From Pinus tabuliformis (taxonomy: Eukaryota; Streptophyta; Pinopsida; Pinales; Pinaceae): 64,000 nucleotides of DNA. Within the stretch, counting starts at the first letter, position 1. Every line of letters begins with the position of its first letter. Position numbers and translations under genes: made by a program. The stretch is from the NCBI GenBank assembly GCA_031772625.1, contig CM062819.1, positions 827,483,503 to 827,547,502 on the forward strand, written 5' to 3'. The notes beneath the pieces are model-generated. The model did no database searches and was not told where the DNA came from. It was given only the letters and a program-made list of their open reading frames with translations. Below, piece by piece: positions 1-12,079 of this stretch.

Positions 1-1077
1 GTTGCTTGGTGGTGGGACCGAATACACGGCCGGATACGACCCTGACGATGTTCCTTCCTGCGATAAAGGAATGGGCGCGTTGCCCTGATGCTCATCAGAG
101 TCTGTGTTGATGAAAAGAATCTGGATGGTGTCATCCTTGTTCTCTTCAGTGAGGGTGTCATTTGAAGATGAATCTTCAACGACGGTGTCATTTGAGGATG
201 AAACCTCTGAAGGAAGAACCGGGTCAACTGCCGTTTCGACCTTTAGACTTTCGTCTGGTCTGGATTCAGTAGGTTCATTCTCAATGACCGACACTTCAGC
301 TGACCACTTGATCGGTCCGGCTGGATTTTCAACTATCGAGGGACTTGGCATGAGTTTTTGGTATCCAGGAGGAAGTCGTAACGGTGAAACCGGACGATCT
401 TCCAAAACTCTCTTCGCCTCATCTAAGAATGGACAACGGTGGATGGCGTGATCGCCTTCACACAGTCTTCAGGGTGATCTTGATCTCCCTCTTTGTCCTT
501 CACTCTCACTAGTTGACGGAATGCAATCAACATGTCTATCAGAGGTTGATGCTACCGGATTGTGCAACCTAGGGGACCAGTCCCTTAGTATCCGGGGAAT
601 ACAAGGACAGTCACGGTAGAAGTGGGTCCCTTTGCAAATGACACATGGCGATTTAGGCCCGGTCGGTGCAGTGTGTGGATTTTTGTCAGATGTCTTTTGC
701 TTGCCCCCAGTCGCCTTCGCCTTAGGCTCCTTCTGCTTCTTTTCTTTCTTCTTCTTCTCCTTCTTCTCCATGGGAGGCTGACTTTTGCCGGCTCTACCTT
801 GCGAAGATGAAGGATCAGAGGAAGAATTGTAAGAAGTGGAAGGCTGGTGGGTAGTTCTAGACTGGTCTGATTGTTGATTCGACTGCTCAGGATTAGTGGT
901 GATCTGAACTACATTAGTTGAAAAGAGCCATACAGGTAGGCCAATTGTCAATCCTGGAAGTGACAATGTGGCCATATGAGGCGCACCAACATCTCCCCAA
1001 GAGGAAAAGGGATTGGGACTTCCACCAAGGTGACTTCCTTGGTTGGTGGGCTCCATACTTTTCAACTGAAAGATCAA
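1..1077 (-). pseudogene. Ty3/gypsy gag (3' part), two zinc knuckles, truncated by window edge
   Basis: On the - strand, a reading frame of about 200 codons runs from 1077 down to 469. It holds a Ser/Gln-rich stretch, a very Lys/Glu-rich stretch near residues 103-120, and a zinc-knuckle-like motif CVICKGTHFYRDC (spacing CX2CX3HX4C) at about 610-650. After the stop at 469 a second frame continues towards position 1 with another knuckle-like motif (CEGDHAIHRC) and an acidic Ser/Asp/Glu-rich region. Two such knuckles followed by an acidic linker are what I know from plant gypsy Gag-Pol polyproteins just before the protease. The frame change near 469 suggests decay. Protease, RT and integrase would lie to the left, outside the window. 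The LTR-side leader and primer-binding site at 1078-2763 support the assignment. Confidence 0.75.
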
Positions 1078-2742
1078 CGTGGGAATAACAGGTGATTATG
1101 TTCTGATTAAAATAAATTTTATTAACGACGCTTTAGACACAACTTTGCTTTTTCATGTTTTAAGAGTCGAGAAAAAGCTAAAGATGACTCTAGTCTCCTT
1201 CGATGTTTTAACGAGCCCGAAGTGACAAATGCTCGGATGGACTTTTTCAGTTATAGAGTTTGAAAAAAGGCCAAAAGAAACTTCTCTGGAGTTCTAGGCA
1301 GAGGGTGTGCCAAACTTTTCGCGAAACCACAGAATACGTTTTACGGTACGGGTGGTCGATCTTCGTGAATGCTGTGTTCACTGCATCGCGATCAGTAGGG
1401 CGGCCGACACGGCTTCCTATGGATAAAGGCTTTGTTCCTATAGGGGTCTCCCAATATATACGCGACGGTACGTGGGAGCACAAGTCCGTATTAGTGCCAC
1501 CGACTCTCAGGAGGAATCACCCACCTTCGTAGAGATCGACAGTCACTATGTTTAACGACGCCGGAACACGTCTCTACCTAGACCTCTATGTGTTTGCGTT
1601 ATGTTACAAAGCGTTGTTATGTAAATTGAATTTATTTTAATGTTGATCTTGTTTAACAGTTTGCCTTTAAGGATCACCACGAGATGTATGTAACAAATTC
1701 TTGAATGCAGTCTAAGATGAGAAGCAAACTTTTCAATCTTTCAACTTTGAAAATCTTAACTACTGAGGGAAAAGAAAGGCAAATCTTTTCACACAGATCA
1801 TAGAGCACACACTAATGCAATTTTTCCTAAATCAGCATGCAAACAGTCAAATGCAAAATGCACAATGCATGTATTTTCTTTTCCCTTTCTTAATGTTGAT
1901 GTATTACAAAAAGAAAGTTGTTATATAACTTTGATTTCGATTTCAAGCGAAAGTAAACAAGCTAGTCCAAAATCAAAAGACACCTTAAGATTTACTTGTT
2001 TAAACACTGGAAATGCATGAAATCAAACCATAATGACGAAAGTAAAAAGACTAATCAGCTATGGACAGCAAACAAGCTAACTCTTTAGACCAGCAAAATG
2101 CCTAACACAGGTTCAGATCTAAGAGGCCAAAGCAAGACTAGTTCACTTTCGTTATGGGAAATTGTAAATGATGTAAGAAATACAAAAGAACAAGTACAAT
2201 TTCGTTATATAACAGAGGCGGAATGATGGCAAGTAAGGTTGGTTTCAGAACAGGTACAAGACTGGTAACTGGCTGCAAAATCTATAGTGAAAACAGGCAA
2301 GAAAAAGGGAGGAAACCCCAAATGCACAAGGCAAAATTGGGCCAACGCAGGTGCTGCACAGCCAGTCTGGCTCTCAGCGCAGGTAGCCCCTTCGGGACCT
2401 GCGTTGCAAAGCAGGTAGCCTGTGTACTACCTGCTTTGGAAAACGAAAGTTGCGTTTTCTCAGTTTCCGGGTCACAATTTTCTCAAAAATTCACAGTTTT
2501 TGCTCAAATCAGAAGCTATCAGTCAAGCACACACTAAGGGATGACAAGGAAGATGGAAAGCTATCACTAAGAGCTTACAAGGATCCTTGTAGATCAGCTC
2601 TTCAAATCATGAACATGCTCAAAAATGAGCTAGAGTAGCTGCCCTCTACTTCGCTTTTGATATAGTCAAAAGATTTTCGATTTGGTACTCTTTTGTTCAG
2701 GAAATGAATAGCAAAATACTACAAACAATCAAACAGATACGA
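1078..2742 (-). other. Untranslated leader of the - strand gypsy element
   Basis: About 1.7 kb between the primer-binding site and the Gag frame, with no convincing ORF. It contains GC-rich words of the type GCGCAGGT with nearby inverted partners (2345-2425). Part of it (about 1100-1300, read on the - strand) resembles 61070-61210 on the + strand, sharing a block around TAGAGTCATCTTT. Long leaders are usual in Tat-type gypsy elements. Boundaries are inferred from the neighbouring features. Confidence 0.5.
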
Positions 2743-2760
2743 TCCCCAGCGGAGTCGCCA
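2743..2760 (-). promoter_or_regulatory. tRNA primer-binding site of the - strand gypsy element
   Basis: Read on the - strand this is TGGCGACTCCGCTGGGGA. It starts with TGG (the complement of a tRNA CCA end) and lies three bases inside an LTR end that reads CCCTACAACA. I recall the same motif from other plant gypsy elements; I did not assign the tRNA. Confidence 0.7.
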
Positions 2761-2763
2761 GTT

Positions 2764-3779
2764 TGTTGTAGGGAAAAGTATCCGATTCGGATGACCCTAT
2801 CCCACTCTAAGGGTGATAGTACCTCAGCGACAACTGTAAAGAAAACTACTTAAGGTTTACTTCTTTACGAAAGCAAGAGAGAATGAAGAAATGCACTAAC
2901 CGTTGCCTTGCGCTTAATGTCGAATCCAAACTCTTCTCTTTGCTGCTTGCTCCCAGCTCCTTGCTCTTTTGCTGGCCCAGCTACAATGAGATCCTGCAAA
3001 ATAACAAAGAAGGAAACTACAAGAAGCATGCAATCATAACTGATTCAAGGATTAGCATAAATCAAATATACAATTATCACAATACATCATTGAAACAAGT
3101 GCATATAGAAGAACCTCAATAGCTTTTATTAATGGAAGAAGTAAAGTTCTGAGAGCGTTACAACCATTGAAGGCCCCAATCCAGCAACACCTCCCAGCAG
3201 AAAGAATTTCTCCTCTTCACCTCCTTCAAGCAATCACCCAATAGTTCTATAGTGAAACCAACAACATATCATTACTTTGCACAAAATTCCAGCCTCCTGA
3301 GCTCATAGGAGAGAGCTCAATATATAGATGAATTGAGAAAGGATGAGTCAGCTTGCAACTGATGTGTAGCTGCCTTGTGTCCTCTCTCTCTTCAGTTGAT
3401 CTTCAGTTCTTGAGTCCACTTGGAGAACCTTGCTTCCACTTGGAGAAACAGAGCCTCTGACTCATCACAAGGCGAAATCCCTGATCCAAGTGTCATTTTT
3501 GGAAGATTCCAGAGCAATGACTCAGTGTGCCACTTGTCCCATCTCGCTCAGCGCAGGTGGCCTTTGTTCTACCTGCTTTGCAACGCAGGTACACCATGGA
3601 GGAGTTGAGTTTCAGCGCAGAAGCCTAGTGGAGCACCTGCTTTGATTTCAGGATTGCTTGTTTTTGAGTGTTTTCAGGTGGAGAACTGATCTGAGAGCTG
3701 TTGGTTTGCTGACCTTGTTCCTCTAGGGGTAGGAACATCATGTTTAGGGACTTTGGATCCCTTGGATTATTGACAATTC
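2764..3779 (-). repeat. 5' LTR of the - strand gypsy element (outer end not determined)
   Basis: The inner LTR boundary is placed at 2764 because the - strand LTR end (ACAACA) is followed directly by the primer-binding site. The region contains another block of GCGCAGGT-type words (3545-3600) like those in the leader at 2345-2425. No coding region was recognised. I could not find the outer LTR end or a target-site duplication, so the right edge is only a guess. Confidence 0.45.
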
Positions 3780-4262
3780 ATGCCTGATGCTGCAAGGCAC
3801 AAAATTGTCTATAACACTACCATGCCTCTATATAGTGTGTGTTGCCTTGTGATGATGTCTATGGAATCGATGCTCTTTAAATGTTTGTGCTCAATTGAAA
3901 AGTCTAGTCTTATGGCTAACATTAGATACACACATCGATATAAATGTGTCATATCACCCTAAATGCTACCATGTACCACAAGGATGAATATCAAACAACT
4001 TCACACTACATTAATAACATTTACCGTCTTCCAAAAAAAAAAAAAAAGTGAATAAAATGTGGTGAAAATTAGAAATCAAATATGCATATGATGAGACAAG
4101 AAGAGGGAAAGTATTAATGTGGAACAAAATTGTAATATAAGATTATGTGGAACTATATCTAGCAGAAATAATAATTAATATAAAATATTTGATTACAATC
4201 ACAAGGTAAAGATATTTCACAATTATATATTAAAATGTTGAAATGGTTGGTAGTATTATAAT
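3780..4262. other. AT-rich non-coding stretch
   Basis: I see no coding region or clear repeat boundary here. There is a run of A residues at about 4034-4048 and general AT richness. Confidence 0.5.
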
Positions 4263-4264
4263 TT

Positions 4265-4445
4265 AAGTGTCAATTGGGGTTATCTCAAGTGGTTGAACGG
4301 AATAATTGTTATCCTACTCATCAAGGTTCAAATCATCACTAGTGACATGTTGAGCTATGACGCCTTGAAGAATATTGTTGTAATGGCTTAAAGCCTAAGC
4401 ACTCTTAACTGAGTATAATTATGGGTTGGTATGGTACCAACAACC
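4265..4445 (+). mobile_element. tRNA-derived SINE-like sequence
   Basis: An RNA polymerase III type A-box-like string (TATCTCAAGTGGTTGA, about 4280-4295) is followed about 35 bases later by a B-box-like string (AGGTTCAAATC, about 4324-4334). The rest does not fold as a tRNA, and it runs into a body with no ORF. This layout is typical of plant tRNA-derived SINEs. There is no obvious poly(A) or T-rich tail or target duplication, so the ends are approximate. It sits immediately upstream of the SAMS pseudogene. Confidence 0.45.
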
Positions 4446-4449
4446 TCAC

Positions 4450-5149
4450 TCTTGCCTTTGGGCTGAGAGAGCGACCAAACTTAGATCAAGGTTGACTCCC
4501 TAGGTTGTTGTTGACTATAAAAATGAGGGTATGGAAATGGTCCCCTTAAGAGTTCACGTTGTGGTCATCTCTACCCAATATAATGAACCTGTTACCAATG
4601 ATCATATTGCAACTGATCTCAAGAAGCATGTCATTAAGTCAATGGTACCTTCTCAATATCTAGATGAAATACAATATTCCATTTGAATCCATCCGAGCAT
4701 TTTTTGATTGCAGGGCCTCTTGGAGATGCAGATCTGATAGGGAGGAAAATTATGGTTGGTCCATACAGTGGTTACGGTGCTCGTGGTGGAGGAGCTTCTT
4801 CTAGAAAGCATTCCACCAAGGTATATCACAGTGGTGCCTACATCATTAGACACGCTGCCAAGAGTGTTGTTGTTTTTGGATTATTATGTCGTTTCCTTGT
4901 ACAGGATTCATATGCTATTGGTGTGCCTGAGCCTCTTTTTGTGTTTGTTGACACATATGGAACTAGAAAAACTATAGATGTTGAAATCTTGAAGTTGATC
5001 AAAGGAACCTTTAACTTCATCCTTGACATGATTTCTGTCAATCTTGACTTAAGATGGGGAAGCAATGAGAGGTTAGAAAAAACAACAGTGTATGGTTATT
5101 TTGGTCGGGAGGTTTCTAATTTCACTTGGGAGACCATAAAGGTCCTTAA
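4450..5149 (+). pseudogene. S-adenosylmethionine synthetase pseudogene, C-terminal part
   Basis: The translation matches the C-terminal half of plant S-adenosylmethionine synthetase, the enzyme that makes S-adenosylmethionine from methionine and ATP. Segments recognised in order: [14 protein letters not shown] near 4560, [16 protein letters not shown] from 4686, [16 protein letters not shown] near 4775, [18 protein letters not shown] near 4910, and FTWETIKVL near 5120-5148. Recognisable sequence may begin as early as 4450. A one- to two-base frameshift lies near 4668, and several normally invariant glycine and lysine positions are changed. The N-terminal half is missing. The last codons are separated from the rest by a copia element and reappear at 10994. 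This is not a working enzyme gene. No intron is visible, but plant SAMS coding regions usually lack introns, so this does not show a processed origin. Confidence 0.85.
5145..5149. other. Target-site duplication CTTAA (left copy)
   Basis: CTTAA at 5145-5149 is repeated exactly at 10989-10993, directly outside the two ends of the copia element. Confidence 0.9.
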
Positions 5150-6032
5150 TGTAGAATTTTTCTATAGATCCACAACTCATGTAATGTATTAAAACACAAG
5201 ACAAGAATATACTCTACTCTTCAAACAACATAAACCAATGATCGATGAAAACAATAATCGAAAAGAGGAAGATAATCAAAGACACATAACACAATTGTTT
5301 CTCTAGGGAAAGCCATTGCTCAAAACCCTGACTATCTATTGCATTAATTAGAAATCTGAGTGATAATACAAAGCTTGTTCTCACAAGAACAATTCTTACA
5401 CAAGTATGATCAACTCTCTGCCTCACAATCCCGCACTGACCAACACTTAGCCAATTTATGCTGCCTGTTGAGCCCCTATTTCCTTAGACAATTCTTGAGA
5501 GGAATAACCCATATTTAATTGGGAATTCCTTCTTCCATAACTGCACAATCCAAATCTAGGTCCTCTTCTGATTGCATGCATGATATGTACAACTTGGATC
5601 ATTCTACAACTGATAGTACATTGTCCCTACACTCTAGTCTCAACTGGGTCTTTCTCTAAACTGACATGCATGAGTTTCTCATGAGGAAATATTTAGTTAG
5701 CTGGAGTAGTACTAAGGATGCACCAGCGCACCAACTCACTACTAGACCTCTACTAGTTTCACAAACAATTAGAACTAGTTTAACTGACCATAACTCAGTC
5801 AAACTAAGTTATCTAATTACAACTCAAATAAACAAATTTTGGACCCCTAAAATTTAATGAGAACATATAAACGACTAGAGAAAGACTTTTAAATTGAAAT
5901 TCCTAAGCTAATTAAATTTAATTAAACTTAATTAACTATTTACAAGTTGCTATGAGAATAGAATTCGATTTTAATTCACAGTTTAATTCAAGGATAAATT
6001 AAACTCGACTTTCTTGTTGCCATTTCTCAACA
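5150..6032 (-). repeat. Copia 3' LTR
   Basis: Direct repeat partner of 10110-10988. On the - strand it starts TGTTGAGAAATGG and ends TTCTACA. No ORF of its own was recognised. Confidence 0.9.
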
Positions 6033-6045
6033 CTCCCTCTCAACA
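6033..6045 (-). promoter_or_regulatory. Copia polypurine tract
   Basis: On the - strand this reads GTTGAGAGGGAG directly before the 3' LTR, as expected for the plus-strand primer of a copia element. Confidence 0.8.
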
Positions 6046-6049
6046 ACAA

Positions 6050-9000
6050 ATGGATTATCAACTACCCTGATCTTGTCTTTATGAAACTTGAATTTACATC
6101 TTAACAATGCCTTTGTCAAAATGTCAGCATCTTGGTCCTCCGTGGGAATATACTCCAACAACATAATCGCCTCAATACATAGTCTCGAAGATGATGATAT
6201 TAGATATCAATATGCTTTGACCAATCATGAAAAACTGGATTTTCAGAGAGTTCGATACAACTATTATTATCGCAGTAAATCACTATTGGATCCATCTGCT
6301 GACCAAACAAACCAACCATAATCTTCCTCATCCAGATGCCCTCACATGTTGCCTAACTTGTAGCCATGTACTTTGCCTCTACCGAACTGAGTGCAACCGA
6401 TCTTTGTTTCCTGTTGTACTAAGAATCTATTGTTGACCCAATACTAAAGATCCCTCCTGATGTGCTCTTCTTGTTGGATGGACTCCCTACCCAATCTGCA
6501 TCGGTGAAGCCTTGAAGATTCACTCCCTCTGTCCATATATACCACAATCCATACTGAGTAGTGCCCTTGAGGTATCTCAATGCATGCTTTTCTGCCTTCT
6601 AATACAACTTGGTAGGCCTAACCATCGCTTGACTAAGCCGATTAACTGCATAGCACATATCCGGTTGTGTGTTCAACAAATACATGAGTAAACCCACAAG
6701 ATACCTATAAACAATAGATTCCACTACTTCCCCGAAGTAGCATCCTCATTCCTCCAATTACCTACTAGAGGAGTCTCCATGGGTTTGTTGCTCTCCATGC
6801 AGAACCTCTTGAGTATCTCGTTGGTATACTTGCCCTGAGATAAAAACAATTCCCCATCACCCTGCTATACTTCCATAACTAGAAAGTAATGCATGAGCCC
6901 CATATCCTTCATCTCAAATGCTCCTGTAAGATCCTCCTTGCGAGACTTGATTACTTATCATCACCTGTCAAAATCAAATCGTCGACATATAACCAATGAT
7001 CAACAATTTACCTTCCACCACTATGTGGTACAGGTTCGCATCTACTTCACTCTTAGTGAAGCCCAACCTATTGAAGTAACTATCGATCCTGGTGTACCAA
7101 GCACAGGGTGCTTGTTTCAGCCCATATAGTGCCCTCTTGAGCTGGCACACATGCAAATTATTGTCAAAGGTCTCAAAACATTCAGGATGCTCTATGCACA
7201 CCTCTTCCTCAATCTTTCCATTAAGGAAGGTTGTCTTTACATCGATCTGATGTATCTTCCAACCCATTTGCACTGATAGTTCCAACATGGATATGATCGA
7301 TGAGTACCTTGCAACAGGAGTAAAGGTCTCATCATAGTCAATCCCATCTACCTGTGAAAATCCATGGGCCACAAACCTGGCCTTATGCTTCTCCACATTA
7401 CCATATGCAGTTTTCCTTACCTTGTAAAGCCATCAGGAGCTCACCACTGACTTGTCCTCTAGTGTCGGGACCACATCCCAAACACTGCTACGAACTATGG
7501 AGTCATACTCCTCCACCATCGTATCAACCCAAATCGGTTGTTGCACTGCCTCCTCAAAAGAAGATGGCTTTGTCTTAATACATCCACTCATAAGAGCCAT
7601 GTATCCAGTGTACCTCTCACGTGACCTCCTCTACTTGCGTTGAGATGTGGGTGCTCCCACATTCTCCTGTGCATGATGCAATAACATGTCAGCCTCTCTG
7701 GTGCGCTTTCTACCATCTCTGGAAGACTCTGCATGAGTGGATGTCTCCACTCCCGGATCTTCTACATGTGGCTGCTCCACATCAGTTTGATGCTCCTCAA
7801 CCTTAGGAGCCAAAAGCTCCTCAACCACATGTAGCTCAAGCTCCCTCTCAAGGGAAACTCACATGGAATTCTCCTCATCAAATCTGACATCCCTACGAAC
7901 CATTGTTATCTTGTCGGTCAGCAAGTTCACTCGATAGTTGTGACGTGTATCAGTGTGCCCCACAAATATCCCCAACTCTGTTGTCAACTCAAGCTTCTTT
8001 TTTGAATCTTTGGTCACGTGGAAATATACAGATGATACAAAAATCCTGAAGTGACCAACTTCTGGTCTCTTATCGGAATAAGCCTCCTCTAGTGTCTTCA
8101 TCCCAAGAATTTGATGTGTGCTACGGTTTTGTAAATAAACCATTGTGTTTCATGCCTCAACCCACAAGTGTAGTGGTAGGACTTGATCATGAAACATCAC
8201 TCGTGCTTCCTCTATAATGCTTATGTTCCTCCACTCAACCACCTCATTCTATTGTGGGTTATGGGTTGTCGTCAAATCTCCTTTAATCCATTCTGCTACA
8301 CAGAAGTTCTTAAACTTATTTGATACATACTCACCATCGTCACTCCTCAGAGATTTAACCTTCTTTCAAGACTCTTTCTCAACCAATTCTTTAAATTCGC
8401 AAAACTTTCTGAAAGTTTGATGCTTCTTCTGCATGAAAAATATCAAGCATTTACGAGAAAAGTCATCAAAAAATATAACATAATACCTGTGTTTGGACAT
8501 GGATGTTGTCAAGAATGGTCCACACACATCTCAATGGACTCACTCTAGAATCACCTCTGCTTGAATGTCTTTGTCCTAAAAGGAATCCTCAGTGTATTTT
8601 CCCAAAGTACACCCCTTTCATGTATCAAATTGCTCAAGCGTACCTTTGGGAAGACCAATAGAGATCTGTTGTATGATTTTCAAAGCCCCGTGATGCAAGT
8701 GGTCCAATCGCCTGTGTCACAACTCGCCAATGTCTCGGCTCTACACCTTCTCTTATTTTGTGCTCAAAGAAACACAATCCTCTACCTCCAACTTATAGAG
8801 ATTCTTAACTCGAACCCTTATCTTCTTTACTTGAGCCATGGCTATGTGTCGAAGGAATGCCTTTCCTTTCGTGAGAATCACATCATAGCCTCTATCCTCA
8901 AGCATGGCAACCGATACTAAGTTTTTCTGCAACCCGGGCACATACATAACATCTCTCAAGGTGAGAGGATCACCCTTCTCCCTTTAAAAAGTAATCATGC

Positions 9001-10097
9001 CCAATCGAGTAGCACTATACCTCCCGCCGTCACCCATCTCGATATGCATCTCGAGATTCTTCTCCTCCAGGTCACTGAAGAACTCCTTGTCACCAGTCAT
9101 GCCGAATGAAGCTCCACTGTCAAGGCAGCATACACTACCCATCATTTGTGGCACCATGCATGCAATGAGAGTAAAGTCCAATTCGAATTGAGAGGCCAAA
9201 GCCTCACCCGCTGCTCCTCCTGAGGAATTCTTTTTAGACTTCTCGAGCGAACGATTTGTAGCAAAATGGCCTTGCTTATGAAAATGAAGATATTAACTTT
9301 CATCATGTCTTTCTTCTTACCTCCATGGCAAGAATTCAATTTGGAATGGGAAGACTTCCCTTTACCCTTCCTTGCCTTACCCACTAAGGCACAATTTTCC
9401 TCATCATCAATCTATGATGAGGAACCATCTCTGGTGTTCCTTCTGATCTCCTCTTGCATAAAATTTGACCACAGTGGTTCTGAATATGGCAGCTTCTCCC
9501 TCCCATTGACAGAGTCTTGATATATATTCCAACTCTTAAGAAGATCTAGGAGAGCTAGGCTCACCATATCATCGTCGACAACGATTATTCCAACACTTTC
9601 AAGCTCATCACGACAGTGAGTGAACTTGGTCAAGTATTTTGGAATGGTCTAGCCTTTCTCCATCTTATTTTTTCGAAATTTGTCTTTCAGTGCCAACTTC
9701 CTATGGTCACTGTTGTTCTGGAATAAGTCTGTCAATGCTTTCCATATAACATACGGAGTGTCCTTCCCATGGAAACTCTAGACAATGTGGTCTCGAACTC
9801 CCTCAAGGATTATTCGCCTCACCTTTGCCACACACTTCTTCCATTCAACTAGATTTTGTGCATCTAATCCTGCTGGCTTAGGAATGTCTTGATCAATGAA
9901 TTCCTTGAGGCCATTATCCTCTAGCACAACCTCTATCTTGTCCTTCCAGGTTATATAAATTGAGCTCTTTCCAAGGCATACTTGAGCCTCAAACAGTAGA
10001 AAGCTATTTGCTGATCCTAAAGTATGTATTGCAAATTCGAATTTCACCTGTAACCCAAAACTCAAAATTTCGAATCTCCTCTAGTATACTATCTTCA
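6050..10097 (-). pseudogene. Copia gag-pol polyprotein, broken
   Basis: Pieces are recognised on the - strand from right to left. Gag, about 10065-9400, is of the usual copia type, and a knuckle remnant (KQGHFATN) near 9265 has lost its cysteines. The protease has LDSGAS near 9110. A pre-integrase and integrase region spans about 8900-7860 and ends with the usual VGHTDTRHNY-type stretch. An acidic linker lies at about 7830-7630. RT at about 7400-6970 contains KARFVAHGFSQVDGIDY and LKRALYGLKQAP. The YVDDL active-site codons are present at 6975-6989, but a two-base shift puts them out of the preceding frame. RNase H towards 6050 is too decayed to delimit. No frame is long enough to give a working polyprotein. 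Confidence 0.88.
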
Positions 10098-10109
10098 ACT
10101 CTAATACCG
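10098..10109 (-). promoter_or_regulatory. Copia primer-binding site
   Basis: On the - strand this reads CGGTATTAGAGT directly after the LTR end. It is two or three changes away from TGGTATCAGAGC, the initiator-methionine tRNA site common in plant copia elements. Confidence 0.8.
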
Positions 10110-10988
10110 TGTAGATTTCTTATAGATTCACAACTCATGTAATGTACTAAAACACAAGACAATAATCTACTCTACTCTTGAAACAACGAAAACTAATGAT
10201 CGATGAAAACAATAATCTATAAGAGGAAGATAATCAAAGACACATAACACAATTGTTTCTCTGGGGAAAGCTACTGCTCAAAACCTCAACTATCTATTGC
10301 ATAATCAGAAATCTGAGTGACAATACAAAGCTTGTCCTCACAAGAACAATTCCTGCATAAGTATGATCAACTATCTACCTCACAAGCCCGCACTGACCAA
10401 CACTTAGCTAATTTTTGTTGCCAGCTAAGCCCCTATTTCCTTGTGCAATTCCTAAGAGGAATAGGCCCCATTTAATTGGGAATTCCTTCTTCCACAACTG
10501 TGTAATCCAAATCTAGGTCCTCTTTTGATTGCATGGATGTTATGTACAACTCGGATCATTCTACACCTGATAGTACATTGTCCCTGCACTCTAGTATCAA
10601 CTAGGTATTTCTTTGAATTGACATGCATGAGTTTGTCATGAGGGAATATTCAGTTAGCTAGAGTAGTATTAAGGATGCACCAGTGCGATAACTCACTATT
10701 AGACCTCTACTAGTTTCACAAACAGTTAGAACTAGTTTAACTGACCATAACTCAGTTAAACTGGGTTATCTAATTACAACTCAAATAAACTCATGTTGGA
10801 CCCCTAAAATTTAGGGAGAACATATACATGACTACAAAAAGACTTTCAACTCGAAATTCCTAATCTAATTAAGTTAATTAAACTTAATTAACTATTTACA
10901 AGTTTCTATGAGAATAGAATTCGATTTTAATTCATAGTTTAATTCAAGGACAAATTAAACTGAAATTTCTTGTTACCATTTATCAACA
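10110..10988 (-). repeat. Copia 5' LTR
   Basis: Direct repeat partner of 5150-6032. The inner end is fixed by the primer-binding site and the outer end by the CTTAA duplication. Confidence 0.9.
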
Positions 10989-10993
10989 CTTAA
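10989..10993. other. Target-site duplication CTTAA (right copy)
   Basis: Exact partner of 5145-5149. Confidence 0.9.
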
Positions 10994-11008
10994 GTGAGAG
11001 AAAGCTTG
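10994..11008 (+). pseudogene. Last codons of the SAMS pseudogene beyond the copia insertion
   Basis: Directly after the copia target duplication, the SAMS frame resumes with a TGA where the conserved tryptophan codon of the C-terminal KWEK-type end is expected. GAG AAA GCT TGA then follows, i.e. E-K-A-stop. This fits the normal C-terminus and shows the copia element landed a few codons before the stop. Confidence 0.7.
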
Positions 11009-12079
11009 AACCATGAAGTAAGAGGCAATAGATTTTTCAAAAGTAGACCACGAGCTTTAGGGTTCACTCCTTTATGTCTTTGGAAACTATTGAATATGAA
11101 CATAAGGATGACTATAAGATCTTCTCTAAGGTGAGGAACCAAGAGCTCTAAATTCCTTGTTGGTTGGAGGGTGCAGATGATCATTTTTGGAGTCCCTTGA
11201 CAGCTAAGGTGGAGGCTTGCTCCTAGGATCCCTAGTAAGAGAATTATGAGGTCTTCTATGCTTAGTAACCTGGCTTTTACAATGCATTATGAAGTCCCAA
11301 ATTTGGGTGATATCACTATGCATTGTGTTGGATGAGGGTGCAGACATAGGCCCCTGGAGCCCCTCGAGTTTATTGAGTCCTTGATTGAGGATTAATTGTA
11401 GTAAAAATCAGTTGGGGGTGGAGGTGTTTGGTCCTATGGAGTCCCTAATTCAACTGATAGTGTTGGTTTCATCCTTTGCACAAACCTCCTCTTGCACTGG
11501 AGATTGAATCGGGAGTGATTAGGCTACAAGAAACACCACAATGCAGCCCAATCTATAGTTGGGCGAAAAATTACTGTCCCTGACTTAGTTTCCCAGTCTC
11601 ATTTTGAGATAAGTACCTATTCCTGTTGTTATGAATAATGGATCTTATGTTATATTCTTAAAATTGTTAGTATGCAAATTGACTGTGTGAGACATGTCTT
11701 CTTATGATATTGAAAATTTTGATGTTTATGATGATCTCGACTAACCTCTTTGGTGGATTGCCTTGATGATGTTAAGGTGATATGATTCCTTGGTAATACA
11801 CTTGCATATATTGAAGATGGTGTTCTGTGGTTCCTGGAGGATGATGATATGATTATTGTTGAGGATTAACCTTGTGTGATGATTAGTATACTGTATGGTT
11901 AATACCCTTATAATTGGAAGTGTCTTAATGTGATCGTCCTAGGAATTTTCGGAACAACCTATGATGGATTTCTTTCCCATTAAAATTGAAATATTTCTCA
12001 ACTCTGCTCTATGAATCAGTTGTACCCACCTAATCGAGACCTGAGAAATGTACCTTAGAGCGCTTTAAGAAGGGGTTGT
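11009..12079 (+). repeat. LTR-derived fragment, no coding region
   Basis: No convincing ORF. The part around 11300-11640 resembles 12890-13130 in the next LTR, sharing strings such as AACCCAATCTATGG-like and GAGGGTGGAGGT. It looks like a partial copy of the same LTR family. A purine-rich AAGAAGGGG at 12069-12076 stands directly before the next LTR and could be a polypurine tract, which leaves the role of this stretch open. Confidence 0.4.

Larger units (their letters stand above)
5150..10988 (-). mobile_element. Complete but decayed Ty1/copia retrotransposon in the SAMS pseudogene
   Basis: Two direct repeats of about 880 bp (5150-6032 and 10110-10988) bound a - strand gag-pol in the copia order gag, protease, integrase, RT, RNase H. 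Both repeats begin TGTAGA and end CAACA on the + strand. The flanks are CTTAA on both sides. The primer-binding site and the polypurine tract both lie where expected for a - strand element. The reading frames carry many stops and shifts, and the two LTRs differ at many positions by eye, so the insertion looks old and immobile. Confidence 0.92.

Noticed and set aside
104..451. + strand frame of 115 codons
   Set aside because: It is antisense to the acidic linker of the gypsy gag-pol on the - strand and has no recognisable features.
4280..4340. Possible tRNA gene
   Set aside because: Only the A and B boxes match. The acceptor stem and anticodon arm do not form, so a SINE head is more likely.
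4450..5192. Functional SAMS gene
   Set aside because: The N-terminal half is missing, a frameshift is present, conserved residues are changed and the end is displaced by a transposon.
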